Positions 61,001 to 64,000 of a stretch of DNA of 64,000 bases are shown piece by piece. The position numbers and the translations under genes were made by a program. How positions within the stretch are numbered: position 1 is the stretch's first letter; every line of letters starts with the position of its first letter. The DNA is from Atrichornis clamosus (Eukaryota; Chordata; Aves; Passeriformes; Menuridae): the NCBI GenBank assembly GCA_013400975.1, contig WBMZ01006406.1, positions 1 to 64,000 on the forward strand, read 5' to 3'. Below the pieces are notes generated by a model. The model was given only the letters and a program-made list of their open reading frames with translations, had not been told where the DNA came from and made no database searches.

Positions 61001-64000
61001 AATGCTCTCAGGCAGTGGTGTTCTGATACAACTCCAAGACTTTTATCCGTTTACAAATATCTCTACTCTAACAGTGTATTTCTACTTGACTTTAAATCGC
61101 ACCGAGAAGAACATTGAAATTGCTCTGTCAGATAAGAGCACTGGAGCTCTTCCAGCTTTCTGTCTCAGAGTGGCAAGTGCTGAGTATTTTAAAGGAAACT
61201 GCAAAGATCTTTGTAAGAGACAGCTCTTACTCACTAACATGGCCATACGGTACCTTGGGGGTTTTTCCTAACACCCATTAGTTACTTTCTGGCTTTTAGA
61301 TTGCAGCATGAGACTTTTATGTGTTTTAGCTTTTACTAAATACCTTACATGAACTCTTTATGTGCCTGAATAGCACCAGGGCACACCACCTGAGGAGTCC
61401 CTCAGAAATTGTATGGTGGGGTTCAATTACCACAGTATGAACTAAACTATACGGCTGAAATGAGACAGATTGGTGATTTAAAGAAAAAAACAAAGGCATA
61501 TTTGGTTTTCCCTGAAAAGTTCTTCTTTCCTACTTTTCCTAGGAATTTCAAACTAAGTAACATTTCAGAACCACTCTATTAACTATTGCTCTGTATATTA
61601 GATTTGTACATCTTAAGGTTTGGGTCACTTTAGTCTTACGTTGATAGAATAAAGCACATTCCTTTCCCAGGAATTTCTTTTCCTTACAGACTTACAAGGA
61701 AAGCAGGAAACTGCTCAACCCAGAGCAGCAGAAATGGCCACAGGAAGCATTTTAGCTGTGCTCATTATATTGGTACATGTCTATTCATGCTCTGGATTGC
61801 AATCTGTCTAAATCACAAATAAATGATGACACAAACATCTGCTGGAAGACCAAACCAGCAATCCACTCCAGCTCCATCTAACACACACAGATTTTTCTCT
61901 CATATATCTATGACAAAAGAGGTCCCAAAGAGCACGTGGATGGAGGTGCCTCTGCTTCCTGTCTGTCTGGAGGCAAAATGTTTGGTTTTGAAACCGAGTT
62001 CATGTTTGTGAGTATTTCTATTTTCTCCCAGCTCCTGCCACCATTCAGGGACATAAAATGAAGCTCCTGACTCAGCTGGGCTCAGCTCTCCTGGGATTCC
62101 ACTACATGGGCTGGCCACAGTCTCTGCTTGGTTACCAACTGCAGCATTTCTTGCTTTCTAACCATTTCTGTATGGAACTAAACTGCAAGAGAAAAAAGGT
62201 GCTTTTAAGCCTCTTACCTACTTAGGAGATAGAGAATGCTGGATAGAAGGATTTACAAAATACAAAAATACAACATGCTTATCCTAGCATTGTTGCAAGA
62301 AAGAGAAGAAATGGTGAAAACTCCAATTCTTCTCTTCGTGTCAGCTTCCTCTCCTCTATCCTTCAGCATTTTGGTCCATCAGAAATCAACATTTTGCAGA
62401 TATTTGCTGTTTTACACTGTGACACAGCAGGCAAATGTATTGAGTCACTCTGAGTTGTTTTGTCATGTGCTGTCCTGTTCACTGGGTGAAAGACACTTAG
62501 TTTTAATAAACCGTAGAGTATATTGTCACAGAATCCAAAATAAATCTGCAGGAACCCAGGGGGTTTTTTACATTAATTATATGGGAGCCTGTTGCATTTT
62601 TGTAAATTACTTAAACATGCTGTGGTTTGGTTGTATGTTTATTTTTTTACTTAATCACATTTAACTTAAGACTATTTTCTTGGGTAGACATGAAAAGAAG
62701 AGCTAATAAGTCATTTAAATCACATGTGGTTTCTTCAGAGCTCTGTCTGCCAGACACTCCAATGGGAATAGACAAAGAAGGATGGCAAATACACAATGGA
62801 ACAGTCAAAACATACCTGCAAGAAAATACACCTTTTGTATTTAATTCTCTTTTAAACCATAAAGTTCTCGTCCATTATTACTGGCATGGGCGAGTGACCC
62901 CTGCCTAAGCAGAAGCTGATTACAGGCTGCTTAACTAAGCAAGACTGTCAGTATAATTAACATTCTGAGCCTGCTCAGGAGCACCAGCTACCAAAGCTGG
63001 AATATCTAAAAGCTCCCATAGCTTGCTTAATTGAAAAAGACTTGACTGAATTATTAAAAGCCAAAAAATGTGAAACTTTTGATGAAAAAGAGAACAAACA
63101 TTGTTTTGCAGGAAAATGGCAGAAAACAGCACTAGGCTGAAGCCAGGGAAGGAAGTGACTAAGCAGGCAACTGCAGCCACTTGGAATAAATCATTTCTAT
63201 GCTAGTCACGGTGGGAATGAGCACAATTATATGCTTCTTAACTTTGTTCATGTTTTTCTCTTTCAGTTGCAAATCTGCTCAACTGTCATGTTTAGTTTTC
63301 TCTTCAAAATGTTACTAATGCTGTATAATAACACATCACTCTGCCTGTCTTTGGACTGGAAATCACAGCCTCAGAACAACACACTGAAGTCCAAGCAGGA
63401 GTCCTAACAGAAGTAAGCTGTATTTTTTTTTCTCCATAGGATTTTTCATGCCTACGCAAGTGACAGACTGGAAATTATTTTAGAATATTTCAAACAGGTC
63501 AAATGAAATCAAGTTACTCTGCTCTTGCCTCCTGTATGCCTGTTTATACTAAAGAGCAGTAAGACTGGGAAGTACAACAATAAATGTCTTCTACTAATTC
63601 AGGTCTGATCCTAAGAAATGCTCTGCGTAATTGTTGTTTCAAGAAGCTAAAAATATGTTAGTCACAATTTTTATATGGAAAATTAAAGGCAATATTCGGC
63701 AGATATTGAAATAGGTTTTTAAATTGTACTCTTGTAACATCAAAAAGGTTCTGCAAGTGAACAGACATTGGCAAACTTATTAACTGAAGATTTGAGATAA
63801 TTTTGCATTTTTAAAAGAAGTTTGTATTTCTATATTTGATGACCACAATGTCCTCACACGGAATTTTGCTATTTGGCCATTCTAGCTCCAGAAAATGCAT
63901 CAAAATAAATGACATCCATAGCAAGTAATAAAAATTACAACAGATATGGAATAACTTGTGTTGGAATTCCAAAATGGAACAGACAGCTTAACTGATGGAA
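58076..64000 (-). other. CTNNA3: CTNNA3 intron upstream of the 81-bp exon, last part, running off the right edge
   Basis: No coding exon is recognised. The stretch contains a GC/CpG-rich islet with a short CTG-type run at about 59811-59940 and an A-rich tract near 60140-60170. The ORF at 62236-62664 (142 codons) has no recognisable domain. Assigning this far end to CTNNA3 assumes that no gene boundary intervenes. The preceding exon should encode the vinculin-binding part of the first M bundle and must lie beyond 64000. Confidence 0.6.
59811..59940. other. GC/CpG-rich islet with short TGC repeat
   Basis: A short TGC run (59811-59824) leads into about 100 bp with roughly seven CpGs (GCGCCGAC, CTCGGAGG and CAGCGCCC words). 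ORFs up to 129 codons overlap it on the minus strand, but no domain is recognised and reading frames on both strands are equally open, as expected for GC-rich DNA. Confidence 0.35.

Noticed and set aside
62236..62664. 142-codon plus-strand ORF
   Set aside because: The translation is hydrophobic and Cys-rich without any family signature. It lies in AT-rich intron sequence and I see no splice or promoter context.
1..64000. Search for CRISPR arrays, phage or plasmid modules, rRNA/tRNA genes and endogenous viral genes
   Set aside because: Nothing recognisable was seen. The composition, CR1 repeats and spliced exons indicate a vertebrate intron.

Overview
The window looks like about 64 kb of a bird genome, probably a songbird. 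It is AT-rich, intron-like DNA with few repeats. Nearly all recognisable interspersed repeats are 5'-truncated, internally deleted CR1 LINE fragments of avian type. There are no bacterial or viral gene clusters, operons, CRISPR arrays or RNA genes that I can recognise.

The only protein-coding sequence I can support is two exons on the minus strand, at 17365-17445 (81 bp) and 12074-12226 (153 bp). They join in frame and encode 78 consecutive residues of an alpha-catenin, spanning the end of one helical bundle and the start of the next in the central M region. The residues fit alpha-T-catenin (CTNNA3) better than the alpha-E or alpha-N paralogues. Both exons are phase 0 at both ends and have good splice sites. 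By homology they probably correspond to human exons 8 and 9; that numbering is inferred.

Layout on the + strand: 1-12073 is part of the intron downstream of the 153-bp exon. It starts with a CpG-rich 215 bp cut by the window edge and holds one CR1 copy and one CR1 tail. 12227-17364 is a complete 5.1-kb intron. 17446-64000 is at least 46.5 kb of the intron upstream of the 81-bp exon. It holds four more CR1 loci (about 22.0, 34.3, 56.4 and 57.9 kb), poly(A), AT-rich and pyrimidine tracts, a few inverted repeats, and two small GC/CpG-rich islets (about 44.8 and 59.9 kb). LRRTM3, which in other vertebrates lies nested on the opposite strand in the large intron of CTNNA3, is not visible here.

I did not find a convincing new biological system. 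The leads most worth checking are the CpG-rich left edge with a nearby plus-strand donor-like site, the two CpG islets deep in the intron, a perfect MEF2-type site, a TAATTA cluster, several perfect inverted repeats, and the bias of CR1 copies towards the host-gene sense strand. All other open reading frames appear to be chance or repeat-derived.
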